Origin: Catonia carolina
Lineage: Eukaryota; Arthropoda; Insecta; Hemiptera; Achilidae
DNA length: 64,000 bases
Assembly (NCBI GenBank): GCA_035578175.1
Contig: JAQMRL010000006.1
Location: 52,614,001-52,678,000 of the forward strand
Reading direction: 5' to 3'
Under the pieces are notes generated by a model that saw only the letters and a program-made list of their open reading frames with translations, was not told the DNA's origin and searched no databases. Positions 22,401 to 32,587 of this stretch are shown in pieces. Made by a program: the position numbers and the translations under genes. How positions within the stretch are numbered: position 1 is the first letter of the stretch; each line of letters opens with the position of its first letter.

Positions 22401-22571
22401 CGTAAAATATTTAATATTTTATGTTATAAAATATAACAATTTCAGTAGAACTAATCTAAACCAGTTTCTTAAATCAGGTAGAAATTTAACTAGTTTATTA
22501 ATGAACTTGTTAAAAAAATAATAAAAATTTTATTTATCTATAAATAGATATAAAGTCAGAATAGATATTTT
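19460..22571. other. Long AT-rich stretch without recognised features
   Basis: About 3 kb. Open frames are short (60 to 90 codons) and resemble nothing I know. I see no terminal repeats, tandem arrays or tRNA-like boxes. Very old transposon remnants or a host intron are both possible. Confidence 0.5.
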
Positions 22572-22657
22572 TTGTTGTTTAGGTCATCAGCTGAAAGGCT
22601 GGAACCTCTAGACTAGAGGTTTTACTAAGTAAAACGAAGAGTGAGGTAGTTTGTTTA
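22572..22657 (-). mobile_element. SINE-B tail-end fragment
   Basis: Plus-strand GTTGTTTAGGTCATCAGC and the following 65 bp match the SINE 3' end. The join to the next, oppositely oriented SINE is abrupt. Confidence 0.65.
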
Positions 22658-22766
22658 TTTGGTGGAAAATTAAATTATTTGCATTCGATTTGCTGGTTCT
22701 AGGGCTACAAAAAATAGTTCTGTTGTATCACATGGTCAGCTAATTATATGACTTTAACTAATTTAA

Positions 22767-24216
22767 GGGGAGACTGTACCTTTTATCCCGCCAGTGTTAA
22801 ATTTGCTATTTTCAGGTACATTTTTCACAGGATTGGTAAAAGATACAAAAATGAAACTTTACTCACTTAATCGTTGTCGAGTTTCTCTAGCTACTGACAT
22901 TTTTTCAAACAAAATACTGACATTTAAAACAAAATAATGAATAACATAAAACTTGGATGAATACTGTGAATGGGGGTTGAATATTAATATTAGCAAAACC
23001 GAATACTTGGTTATAGGGGAAGAGTCCAATGATCTTCAAGTCGACAACAAAATTATCAAGAGCACAAAGGAATTCAAGTACTTGGGGACCTACATATCAT
23101 CAGACGGTTCAACTAGGAAGGATGTTAAAAATAGGATTGTGCAAGGGAGAATAGCAATCCGGAAATTGAACCCGATTTTATGGTCTGCAAAAATGCACAT
23201 GAATACAAAAGTCCAGTTGTACCACACTATTGTGGAGCCAATAACAACTTATGGGGCAGAGTGCTGGCAAATAACGTCAAAAATAGACAGCCAGCTTAAA
23301 GCAATTGAAATAGACTTTCTGCGCCGTTCATGTAGAGTGTCCAGGTTGGACCATATCCGGAATGACGACATCAGGAAAAGAGCTCATGTGGAAGATACCA
23401 TTGTGGATAGGATAGAGAGACGACAACTGATATGGTATGGTCATGTACAGAGAATGGGTGATGAGAGGTGGCCAAAAAGAATGTTGTCTTATGTCCCAAC
23501 CAACAGAAGGAAGAAAGGTAGACCAAGGAAAACGTGGAAAAAGGGAATACAGGAAGCCAAGAGGGAGAGAGGGATGGATGAGGGTGATTGGGAGGATAGA
23601 AGAGAGTGGAGATTGAAGTGCGGGAAGCGGCGCCGGCCGTAGGAACCCCGGAAAAAAAAAATAAAATAAAACTTTTACAAATTTTTTCTACGATTTTTGT
23701 ATATTGCTAATTTTTGGAGCATCTAAGGAAGTCATAAAAGTGTGGGTATGTGCGCATGTACAAGATGAATAGCTGGTAAAAATTTCAGCCTTCTAGGTTT
23801 AATGGTTTCTGAGAAAAATGTACCTAAATTTTAAAATCTAAATTTACGAGAAACAGCAAAAACAAAAAGACACAAACAAGTAAATTTCCCATCAACAGTT
23901 AGTTAGAAATCTATACCAACAGCTGAGAATATTTAAAAAAACGCAGATATTTTAAAAAACTGAAATTCTCTTTGCTTCAAAACGCTCAGTATAAAATTAT
24001 TATTATTATTATATTATATTATTATTATAATTATGAAAAATATTCGTTCTTGGTGAATGATAATTTCTCTGGGTAAACCTGCAAAAAACTTAATTTTTTC
24101 ATTAAAATAATTTTTTAACGTAATTTAATGGTTTTCTGGTAGATCTAGGTCTGAACTATTGAAAAATATAAAACCAAAAATCGAAATTTTCAGTAAAACC
24201 ATCATACAGTCTCACC
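22767..24216. mobile_element. TTAA-target TIR transposon (piggyBac-like), non-autonomous
   Basis: TTAA flanks both sides (22763-22766 and 24217-24220). The termini GGGGAGACTGTAC and, reversed, GGTGAGACTGTAT match over about 12 bp. The empty site is the TTAA of SINE-B. TTAA duplication is the hallmark of piggyBac-type transposition. No transposase is present. Instead the interior carries a LINE fragment at 22931-23655. Confidence 0.7.
22931..23655 (+). pseudogene. LINE ORF2 C-terminal fragment inside the TTAA element
   Basis: An uninterrupted frame of about 229 residues: MDEYCEWGLNINISKTEYLV, FKYLGTYISSDGS, YHTIVEPITTYGAECW, DFLRRSCRVSRLDHIRN, RRQLIWYGHVQRM and, at the end, KKGRPRKTWKKGIQEAKRER then WEDRREWRLKCGKRRRP. 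This is the thumb and C-terminal order of insect non-LTR retrotransposon proteins. The RT palm is missing. A short A-rich run follows the stop (23650-23670). The family differs from L2, L3 and the RTE copies. The frame is open, so either the insertion is recent or the region has been retained by chance. Confidence 0.72.
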
Positions 24217-24292
24217 TTAAGAACAGAAGAAGATTATATCTTCCGAGAGAAATGAATTTCATTATACAGCCAGACCCGGGGGTGAATTAATT

Positions 24293-24785
24293 AGTTAGGA
24301 GTTCGGTTAAAAACGTGGCGGATTGTGCCTTTAAAAATAGGTAAAGAGTAGCAAAAAACCGAGAAAAAATAGTACACTACTAATAAGTAACTATCTGCGA
24401 GTCTCTTGTTAATAAAAAATATGTAAAATAAACATGTAATTATGTGTATATGTGTGTGTTTTTACATACAGTGTATCACACAGTACGTAAAACACGCACA
24501 TATAAAGCAACTGTGTGATACCGCAAATACAAAAAACCTAACGTACACGTACATAGAACATGGAAGTGCAGTAGGCTGGTCGACCCGCTCCAATCTCTTC
24601 ACTATTCGGGAACGGGTGGGGAGAGCTAGGCATATATTATATTTGCCGCTGATATCTCCGTTGTCAAGACAACCCGCTCGCTCTGGAAGAGAAGTTGCGA
24701 CCACCCGTCTAACTCTTCACTTGGACACTTATTACGAATATTAAAGCCATTACAATTTGCTTATAGCAGGTAGATAAAGTATTAA
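24293..24785. other. Unassigned DNA with a GC-richer patch
   Basis: Positions 24570-24720 are visibly richer in G and C (gtcgacccgctcc, ggaacgggtggggag, gacaacccgctcgctctgg) than the surroundings. A 100-codon frame crosses it (24442-24744), but I recognise no protein. Confidence 0.35.
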
Positions 24786-25112
24786 TTATTTGCACTCGAT
24801 CTATTATTTCCAGGACTACAAAAAATAGTTCTGTTTCTTATCACATGGTCAGTGAATTATATGACTGAATCGTTTAAAAACAGAAGAAGTAGAGGTGTAA
24901 AAGACACTAGTTAGAGTTATCTCCTCTGAGAGTAATGAACTTCATTATACAGAAAGGAAAGTAGATGGTTTTCAGAGGGTCATGCATGCTGATTAGCACA
25001 CTTTTCTAGTCAGTGAGGAAGCCAAAGGTAAATCACCTCACTCCTCATTTTGCTTAGTAAAGCCTCTAGAGGTTCAAACCAGCCTTTTGGCTGATGACCT
25101 AAAGAACAATAG
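24786..25112 (+). mobile_element. SINE-B copy, slightly 5'-truncated
   Basis: It runs from ATTATTTGCACTCGATCT to GGCTGATGACCTAAAGAACAA. The 3' hairpin CAGCC-TTTT-GGCTG is intact. Confidence 0.82.
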
Positions 25113-25158
25113 CACTGTTTATTCATGACTAAATATAGGTTATATTTTTTATAATATA

Positions 25159-25770
25159 CATTGTCAAGAGAAAGTCTTGTTGAGTGTTTCACACCAGATT
25201 TTTTAATATCCTGTTGAGAATTTAGGAATGATGTATGAATTTCACAACTTCACAGAAATTAATTCATTAATCACGTCAGATATTTTTTAAGCAGACACTT
25301 GATTTTTTTAATTCATTATTTACATTGTCAAGAGAAAGTCATGTGAACGTTTCAAACTAAATTTTGTAAAATCCTGTTGAGAATTTAGGAAAGATGTAGG
25401 CTATGAATTTCACAACTTCAAAGAAATTAATTCTTTAATCACGTCAGATATTTTTTGAGCAAAGACCGTTGATTTTTTTTCAATATTTATATTGTCGAGA
25501 GAAAGTCGTGTAAATTTTTCACACCAAATTTTATAATATCCTGTTAAGAATTTAGGAAAGATGTATAAATCTCACAACTTTATAGAAATTAATTTATTAA
25601 TCACGTCGGATATTTTTGAGCAGAAAGTTGATTTTTTCTCATTATTTACATTGTCAAGAGAAAGTAGCGTAAATGTTTCATACCACATTTTGTAATATCC
25701 TGTTTAGAATTTAGGAAAGATGAATAAATTTCACAACTTAGTACAAATGAACTCATTAACAGGTTGACTC
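25159..25770 (+). repeat. Four-unit tandem array built on the HINE 3' end
   Basis: Units start at about 25159, 25323, 25490 and 25649 (spacing 164, 167, 159). Each opens with CATTGTCAAGAGAAAGT (the HINE sub-terminal repeat) and a form of the 3' hairpin (GAGTGTTTCACACCAGATTTT in unit 1, decayed in the others). A spacer common to the units follows ('cctgttgagaatttaggaaagatg', 'cacaactt', 'attaatcacgtcagatattttt'). Confidence 0.85.
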
Positions 25771-26044
25771 CCAAGGCAATTATTGCAATTTTGCTTAAAA
25801 AACCCACACCTATTACATGATTCCTTTATTTTTTTTAAATTAATTTTCTTTCAAGTCTAGAGTATTGTAAGGCTTAATTTTTTTTCGCGCTGTTTTTTTA
25901 GGTGAGAGATTGATAAGGTACTCAAGAGTAAAAAAATCAAATTTACTGTGAAAGACTGATGTGTGTCTCACTGAAATTTTACTTATATTTCTATAAAATA
26001 TTATGTATTTTATAAATAATTTACTTTGGGCTATTTTTCAATAA

Positions 26045-26162
26045 AACAAAATAAATATCGATGATGCGTCTCTCCATCAAGCAGTTGTTCGGCGAGTGGT
26101 AAACTTGAGTACCAGTTATCTACATAAAGGCACCGACCAGAGTCAACATTTACAATGTAAAA
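26045..26162 (-). pseudogene. piggyBac-type transposase fragment
   Basis: Read on the minus strand, one frame gives YIVNVDSGRCLYVDNWYSSL then PLAEQLLDGETHHRYL. The motif DNWYSSLPLA corresponds to the segment around the second catalytic Asp of piggyBac transposases (CDNWFTSIPLA in the type element). Only about 40 residues are recognisable and the flanks are unreadable, so this is a relic. A TTAA-CAGGTTGACTCCC string at 25758 could be its terminus, but no matching right end was found. Confidence 0.6.
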
Positions 26163-26470
26163 CATATTGTGATATCAAAACTATAAAAAAATTAAAGGAT
26201 AAAATTATTTTTTATTATATAATATTTTTAAAATATGATTCATAATGCAATAATAAACAATAATAAGAGTCAATATTATGTAATAGTAATAATAAGCGGT
26301 CAAGTTGCAAAGACTCATTTTTGACTCGATCCGATCAAATAAATCACAAACAATGACTGGGGAAATGTTTTTCCAACTCATTTCTAACAGCTCAGTATTA
26401 TGATTCAATGCAAACGAGCATCCAATCCGTTTCACAATTTATATTAAAAACACTATTACGTGAGAGACGG

Positions 26471-26864
26471 TTGTTGTTTAGTTCATCAGCCGAAAAGCTG
26501 GTTTGAACCTGTAGAGGTTTTACTAAGTAAAAACAGGAGTGAGGTGGTTTACCATTGCCTTCCTCACTGAATAGAAAAGTACGCTTATCAGCATGCCAGG
26601 CCCTCTAAAAAGCACATATTTTCCACTCTGCAAATGACACCTTCACTTCATTCACCACAGGGTATGGCTGTATAATGAAATCCATTACTTTCAGAGGAGA
26701 TAACTCTGATTAGTGTCTTTTACACCTTTACCTCTTCTGTTCTTAAATGATTCAATCATTTAATTGGCTGACCATGTGATAAGAAACAGAACTATTTATT
26801 TTAGCCCAGCAATGAACAGATTGAGAGTAAATAATTTGACTCTCCACCTGTCTATTATGGGTAG
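26471..26864 (-). mobile_element. SINE-B copy, full length
   Basis: All blocks are present, from the plus-strand GTTGTTTAGTTCATCAGCC to CTCCACCTGTCTATTATGGG. The loop of the tail hairpin has diverged. No clean target duplication is visible. Confidence 0.85.
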
Positions 26865-27240
26865 CCATTGATTCAGGTACAAATACAAAAAGAACCTTGG
26901 GATTACAGATCGATAACCTCAATAGAGATTGTAAACGTTCTTGACTAGTTGATGGTAATTTGTCAAATAGAAATTCCACTCTTCGTTATCAAACGATAAT
27001 AGATTTTATTTGGAGAAGAAGCACGTTGAAAGTAGATAGAGATCTGAACGTTTATTACTTTTGATTTCTAATCCGTAGCCTATACAATAATTTTATTCAT
27101 AAACGTACCTAGGTATAAAAGTATATTACGAAACAAACCAACGCTGCGCTGTTCATCAGACGTGACTCACAAATTGTTAAGAGTGATTTACTAATAGATC
27201 ACAATCTAGTTCATCGCATGTTAGGTACAAAACAAAAAAT
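26865..27240. other. Unassigned DNA
   Basis: No supported feature is seen. Confidence 0.45.
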
Positions 27241-27335
27241 TGTGATCAATAATGAACGTCTTTAGGATTTATGGAAATTTTTATATTGCTTAAAACTAAT
27301 TAGGACATTATAACTATCATTTTACAATTTAAAAA
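27241..27335. repeat. ~95-bp direct repeat, left of a HINE copy
   Basis: This segment (gaacgtctttaggatttatgg ... ttaggacattataactatc) recurs with few changes at 28270-28369, immediately on the other side of the HINE element. Confidence 0.85.
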
Positions 27336-28268
27336 AAAATCTGGTGTGAAATACTCACACGACTTTCTCTTGCTAATGCAAATAATGAATAATATAACCT
27401 AACATTAGTAATAAAACATTAGAAATAAACAAAAAACTAACCTCAATAAACATAACCTTACTTTAATCATGAGTGAGAGACGCTAAATGAAAAATTACAA
27501 ACCTCAGTTTGGCTTAAAAATAAGGAAAATCACTCTTTCACGCTAAACTAGGGTCTGTAGAGAAAATGCTCTAAATAAAAGTTGTAGATTTTTTAATGTC
27601 CTATAAATTTGATTATACTTTTTGACGTAAAATGCATAATAAGGGTGAAATCTTCAAAAAAATCGATTTTTTACACGTTTTCGTGAGAAAAAAATAGAAA
27701 ATCGCTAATTACCGCTTAACTAAGCGTTTAAACAAAAACAATGTTTGAGATGAAAGTTGAAGTTTTTTAAATTGTCTACAACTTTTATTATATAGCTACA
27801 TTTTTGCACTAAAATGCATATTAAAGTCGCAATCTTAAAATAACAATTTTTTTACGAGAAAGCCTCACCAAAAATTTCAGCAGACATGACGCCTACTCTA
27901 TCTTGTAAACCATTAAAAATTTAGTAAACGTGGCGATTTTTAAAAAAATCGTAGAAGCCGTTTTTGAGAAAATCGCAAAAAGTGAAAAATGACAAGAATA
28001 AACTACTACTTCCAGTTGACCGATTTTGGTGAAAATGTTCGTGTCGAGTCGTCTAGTGGTACGTATCTAATTTAAGTTTGAAGTTTCAAGTTCATATCAT
28101 GTTCCGTTCTTGAGATATTCTGTACACACAACACATCGCTAAAAACATGTTGTTTGGGTTCAGGGGGTCGAAAACGTGTACATCCGGTGAAAACTCGATT
28201 TTGAAAAATTGACATGAAAAAAATACTTTTGCTCCTATATATTCATATAGGCAAGAGGAAGTAAAAAT
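27336..28268 (-). mobile_element. HINE-like repeat, complete
   Basis: It runs from the 3' hairpin end (plus strand ATCTGGTGTGAAATACTCACAC) to the 5' end (CCTATATATTCATATAGGCAAG then AGGAAGTAAAAAT). The (GT)n block is nearly lost (ACACACAACAC). A direct repeat of about 95 bp flanks it. Confidence 0.85.
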
Positions 28269-28269
28269 C

Positions 28270-28369
28270 GTGGTCAATATTGAACGTCTTTAGGATTTAT
28301 GGAAATTTTTATATTGCTTAAAACTAATTAGGACATTATAACTATTATTTTATAATTTAAAAAAAAATC
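28270..28369. repeat. ~95-bp direct repeat, right of a HINE copy
   Basis: This is the second copy of 27241-27335, in the same orientation. Confidence 0.85.
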
Positions 28370-28394
28370 AACCTCATTAAAAATTAAGGACATT

Positions 28395-29205
28395 ATGACA
28401 GAATTGGGATACCCTCTCACTTGGTGTGCAGTTAAAAGTCTCTATGCCAATATAGAGAGATGTGGGAAGAAGAATAAATTTTTTGCTTGAAGAATCTTTT
28501 ATTTTATTTTATTTTTTTAAATCCCTAATGTATGTACGTTGCAATCTGTTCAATTCAGAAAAATAAGCAACCCAATGACCCAATGAGATGAGGATGATTA
28601 TGTAAGACGTGTAAATGAGGTGTAGTCTTGTACAGACTCAGGCCGACCATTCCTGAGAAAGTATGGTTAATTGAACTTCAACCATCAAAGTACACCGGTA
28701 ACCATTGTCTAGCATTCAAATCCGTATAAAAGTAACTACCTTTACTAGGATTTGAACCAGGAACCTTAGTCTCCAAAAATCAGTTGTTAAACAGCTGATT
28801 TTGGCGACGACTTTACCTCTAGACCAACCCGGTGGATCAAAGAAGAATCTTCGTTGTACCTCAGCTGTTGAGAGCTGCGGTGTCCAAAAACCGAATAGCC
28901 ATAATGATTGCCAAACTCCGGTCGGAGAGGGCACTTTAAGAAGAAGATGCCAATATAAGGATAGCTATAAATACGGGGACAAAACGCCAAGAAAAATTAA
29001 TAATTAACCAAGGTGTACGACAAGGGTATAGCCTATCACCTACATTATTTAATTTTTTTTATTGATAATATTTTTTAAATGTGGAAACTCAGTGTTAGTC
29101 CTGCTATTAAGTTAAATGACAGTTAGTTATTTGAATGCACTTTTGTTTACGGATGACGTGTGGGTTGTGCAGGAGACAGAGGATGATCTTCAACTGTGAA
29201 TTAAA
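28395..29205 (+). pseudogene. LINE RT fragments around an S1 SINE insertion
   Basis: Before the SINE, one frame gives CAVKSLYANIERCGKK (about 28427-28475). After it, 28945-29205 reads YANI, then KLIINQGVRQGYSLSPTLFN, then with frameshifts a decayed active-site segment (LLFTDDVWVVQETEDDL, where one Asp of F-A-D-D remains recognisable). This is the palm region of a non-LTR RT. Positions 28852-28945 do not fit the frame. Family not assigned; it may be L2. Confidence 0.55.
28499..28841 (-). mobile_element. tRNA-derived SINE S1, full length, 10-bp target duplication
   Basis: The minus strand opens near CCACCGGGTTGGTCTAGAGG, with an A-box-like TGGTCTAGAGGT (28816-28827) and a B-box GGTTCAAATCC (28749-28759). 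These are the internal RNA polymerase III promoter parts of a tRNA head. A unique body follows ('ttaaccatactttctcagg', 'cctgagtctgtac', 'gaacagattg') and an A-rich TAAAA tail. GAAGAATCTT is duplicated at 28489-28498 and 28842-28851. Partial relatives are at 7258, 44370, 40766, 61390 and 62112. Confidence 0.88.
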
Positions 29206-29482
29206 TACAATATATAGACATAGTTTTTTGAGAAATCTGTCAAAGTTCGGTAAAAAATTTAAGTTACACATGTTACTTCCACTCCGTTCACAAATTTGTT
29301 AAAAATTTATTGCTTAAAACTGTATCCGTTTTAATCTTTGAAAATAGTGATTTTTTCTGAATCCATACCAGTATTCAAATCCAAGACTTTAACGTGACAA
29401 TGCAATCTTAATATTACATAAAATAGACTATCAACAATACTGCGTTTTAGTTGAAGATAGATAAATATACTTCGTCGTCGTC
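29206..29482. other. Unassigned DNA
   Basis: No supported feature is seen; probably a decayed part of the neighbouring LINE remnants. Confidence 0.4.
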
Positions 29483-29645
29483 TTCCTTCAAGGATTAGGC
29501 ACATTGCCTGTTCCGACTGCAAACTCCCTTATTAATCAATTCCATCTCTTACGAGGCCTGCCCACACTTCTCTTTCCTACTGGCTGATAGGAGATGACTG
29601 CCCTGGGAATTCTTCCATCCTCCATGCGCTCCACATTATCCTTCC
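29483..29645 (-). pseudogene. L2-family LINE, extreme 3' fragment
   Basis: The minus strand reads NWKDNVERMEDGRIPRAV, VGKRSVGRPRKRW and then a non-coding end with AACAGGCAATGTGCCTAATCC and GACGACGAC-type tail repeats. It matches the 3' ends at 6331-6983 and 32192-32620. The hairpin here is AGGCA-atg-TGCCT. Confidence 0.7.
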
Positions 29646-30211
29646 AGTTTTGTTACTTATATTACTTACTAATATACTTACTAATATTAATTAGAATATT
29701 ATTAGTTTAGAACATTACCGAGTTTCTTAATTGTAAATTTATTCATTTTATTAAGCTACCGTAATACAGCATAGAAAAGACTGATTTTTTTTTTACTTAA
29801 GTAATTAATAAGTTGTCTTATTTTCTATTATTATTACAGTTAGTGGTTTTCTAATAACAGTTAATTTTCATGCCAAGGTTATTTTATAACACTAAGGAAA
29901 AGTAATAAAAATCATTCGCTTTTATATCTTAAAAACTCTTATTAACAAGTTACACACGAGGTTTGATTTAGATAAATCAGTTTCATGATAATTTCAATAT
30001 AATAAATCAGTTGTAGATCAGAAAGTTTTTTAATTGAATTTTCTTCATATACAGTTGTTTTGGGCAACGACGAAAAAGATGGTCTGCCACCTACTTTTTC
30101 ACCCTATGCCGTAGAGAGCCGATGATCCGAATTATTCGGATAATCAGAAAATGAACGAAACTTATAAATTTCTGACAAATTTTTTCAATTATCCGTACGA
30201 ATAATATAAAG
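29646..30211. other. AT-rich DNA, nothing recognised
   Basis: No gene or family match. Confidence 0.45.
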
Positions 30212-31339
30212 AAAAAAAAACATCTGGTGTGAAACACTCACACGACTTTCTCTTGCCAATGCAAATAATTAACAATATAAAGTCCAGCCTCTCTTAGTTT
30301 CCTCCTAATGTAAACAAATAATAACGTCACTGAGCATGCGCATTAAATCAAAATGAGTACACGCTGATTAAAAAAGTAATAACAATATACTTTCAAAAGT
30401 ATTAAAATACAAATTCTTTTAAATTCTTTTTATAAATGAAATTGTTAGGCCTGTATCATATCATGACTGATGTTTTTAGTACTTTAAGTACTTATAATTT
30501 AAAAAATAGTTAACTTAATAGGAATACGACATCCGTAAATTCGTATACTCTAGCGTGCACCCTGTAGTAGGTGGCTTTTGTTTGTTGACAGTAGGAGCAA
30601 ACTAACAACGGCTGAACTGTAATCTAACATTAGCAATAAAACATTAGAAATAAACAAAAAACTAACCTCAAAAAATATAACCTTATTTTAATCATGAGTC
30701 ATGACTGAAAGACGCAAAATGAAAATCAACCTCAGTTTGGCTTAAAAATACGGAAAATCACTATTTCACGCTATACTAGACTCTGTAGAGAAAAATGTTC
30801 TAATTAAAACTTGTAGATCCCTTAATCTCCTATAAATTTTATGATTTACACTTTTGTCGTAAAATGCATACTAAGGCTAAAATCTTAAAAAAATTCAATG
30901 TTTTTACAAGTTTTCGGGAGAAAAATCAGAAAATCGCTAATTACCGCTAAAATAAGCGTTATAAAAAAATGTTTGAAATAAAAGTTTTAGGATTTTAAAT
31001 TCTCTACAACTTTTATTATACAAATTTTTGCGCTAAAATTCATATTCAAGTCGCTATCTTAAAAAAACAATTTTTTTACGCGAAAACAACTCCCCAAAAA
31101 TTTCAGCAGACATGGCGCCTACCCTATCTTGTAAAGCATAAAACATTTAGTAAATGAGGTGATTTAAAAAAACCGTAGGAGCCGTTTTTGAGAAAATCGG
31201 AAAAAATGTGAAAAATTATACGAATAAACTACTACGTCCGGTTGACCGGTTTTGATGAAAATGTTCGTGTCGGGTCCTCTAGTGGTGTCTAACTTGAATT
31301 TCAAGTTCGTACGATGTTCCGTTCTTGACATATTCTGTT

Positions 31340-31385
<46 letters not shown>

Positions 31386-31507
31386 TCGCTAAAAACATGC
31401 AGGGGGTCTGAAAACGTGGAGATCCGGAATAAACTCAATTTCGAAAAATCGACATGAAAACAATACGCTTTTTCCTATATATTCATATAGGCAAGAGAAA
31501 GTAAAAA
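30212..31507 (-). mobile_element. HINE-like repeat, full length, with a nested MITE
   Basis: Both termini and the sub-terminal repeats are intact. The variable block is (CG)3-4 followed by (CA)n at 31346-31381. It contains the 340-bp TA-target MITE at 30280-30619, just inside its 3' end. Confidence 0.9.
30280..30619. mobile_element. TA-target MITE ('MITE-C'), 340 bp
   Basis: TA flanks both sides (30278-30279, 30620-30621). The TIRs are about 40 bp: left AAGTCCAGCC...CTCTTAGTTTCCTCC, right reversed CAGTTCAGCC...GTTAGTTTGCTCC. There is no transposase. TA duplication places it near Tc1/mariner. A second full copy is at 50532-50878, where the first base is the expected C. Confidence 0.88.
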
Positions 31508-32012
31508 ACAAAACTATTTCGTAACCTTGGTACAATCAGATCAAAAGGATTTAATTTACTTTGCCAGCTGCATTGGATTAGCGATTAAAACATTCTAAAA
31601 CCGTTATTACAGTTAGAAATAATTCAATATATATAAGTACTACAAAAGACAAAATACTAGTTTCTGAGGTTAGAAGACTAGTCAACTCAGGTCTGCTGTT
31701 GCAAATAACCATATCGAGAATGTTGTTACAAGAGCATATACATGTACTGGAAAAGCAAAATCTAGATAAAATAGATTGATTATAACATCGGACGCAGCTA
31801 CAAACCTCACGAAAGAGATCTGTGATCTTTTAAGGGCATTACAAAGAAAAGAAGAATATACATTAGTTTTAAACGTGGGGGAACAACCTATTCGTCTCTC
31901 GTTTTATTATTCACAAAACCAAATAAAGATAAAGGCAAGTTAAAATATAATTTTTTGCAAAAGCTTATTTAGGTGTACGAAAAATAATTGCACTAAGTTA
32001 GAAAATGAACAT
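31508..32012. other. Unassigned DNA
   Basis: No supported feature is seen. Confidence 0.4.
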
Positions 32013-32015
32013 GTT

Positions 32016-32118
32016 GTTGTTTATGTAATCAGCTTTTTTTTGGTTAAACAAAAAAAAGTCTGATGACATAAACAACATCATAAGCCTTTCAGCTGATGAC
32101 ATCATCAGCTGAAAGGCT
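32016..32118. repeat. Two adjacent palindromes made of SINE-B tails
   Basis: 32016-32032 (GTTGTTTATGTAATCAG) pairs with 32060-32076 with one mismatch. AGCCTTTCAGCTGATGA (32083-32099) pairs perfectly with 32102-32118 across a 2-bp loop. All four arms are SINE-B 3' ends in alternating orientation. Confidence 0.85.
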
Positions 32119-32554
32119 GGTTTGAACCTCTAGAAGTTCTACTACGAAACGAGGAGTGAGGGTGGTTTACCATTTCCTTCCTCACTGAGTGGAAATTTCC
32201 TTCCTCTTCCTTTTTTCCTCCTCATTTCCTTCCTCTTTCGTTTTTAAGAAGGGTGAAGGGCTGCTCGAGGCTGGATCTAATATATAACGAAGAAATTAGA
32301 TCCGAGTTGGGTGTATTTAGCTTGAATGAAAAAGTGGAGGAGTACTGGAATCAATAGAGGCAACATTTGAAATGGATGCCAGAGGAGAGAATACCTCTAA
32401 AAGTGACGGAATACGTTCCAGTTGGAAGAAGGGAGGTGGAAAGACCTCGAAGAAGATGGCAGTAGTCGAGATGTACGGGTTGGAATGTCTCGTGTTTCTG
32501 TAGACGTGCAGGATGGTTTGGGAGTTCGGAACAGGTTTATGCCTAATCCTTGAT

Positions 32555-32587
<33 letters not shown>

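Larger units (their letters stand above)
22660..24292 (+). mobile_element. SINE-B copy split by a TTAA-target element
   Basis: The SINE 5' part (22660-22766) runs up to the ATTTAA of the family consensus CATTTAAGAACAG. The rest (TTAAGAACAGAAG...) resumes at 24217. A 1450-bp TIR element sits exactly at the TTAA. Confidence 0.8.

Noticed and set aside
25159..25770. CRISPR-like array
   Set aside because: Only four diverged units of about 165 bp, with no short identical repeats separated by unique spacers and no cas genes, in a eukaryotic transposon context.
32083..32118. microRNA hairpin
   Set aside because: The arms are 17 bp with a 2-bp loop and are explained by inverted SINE-B tails.
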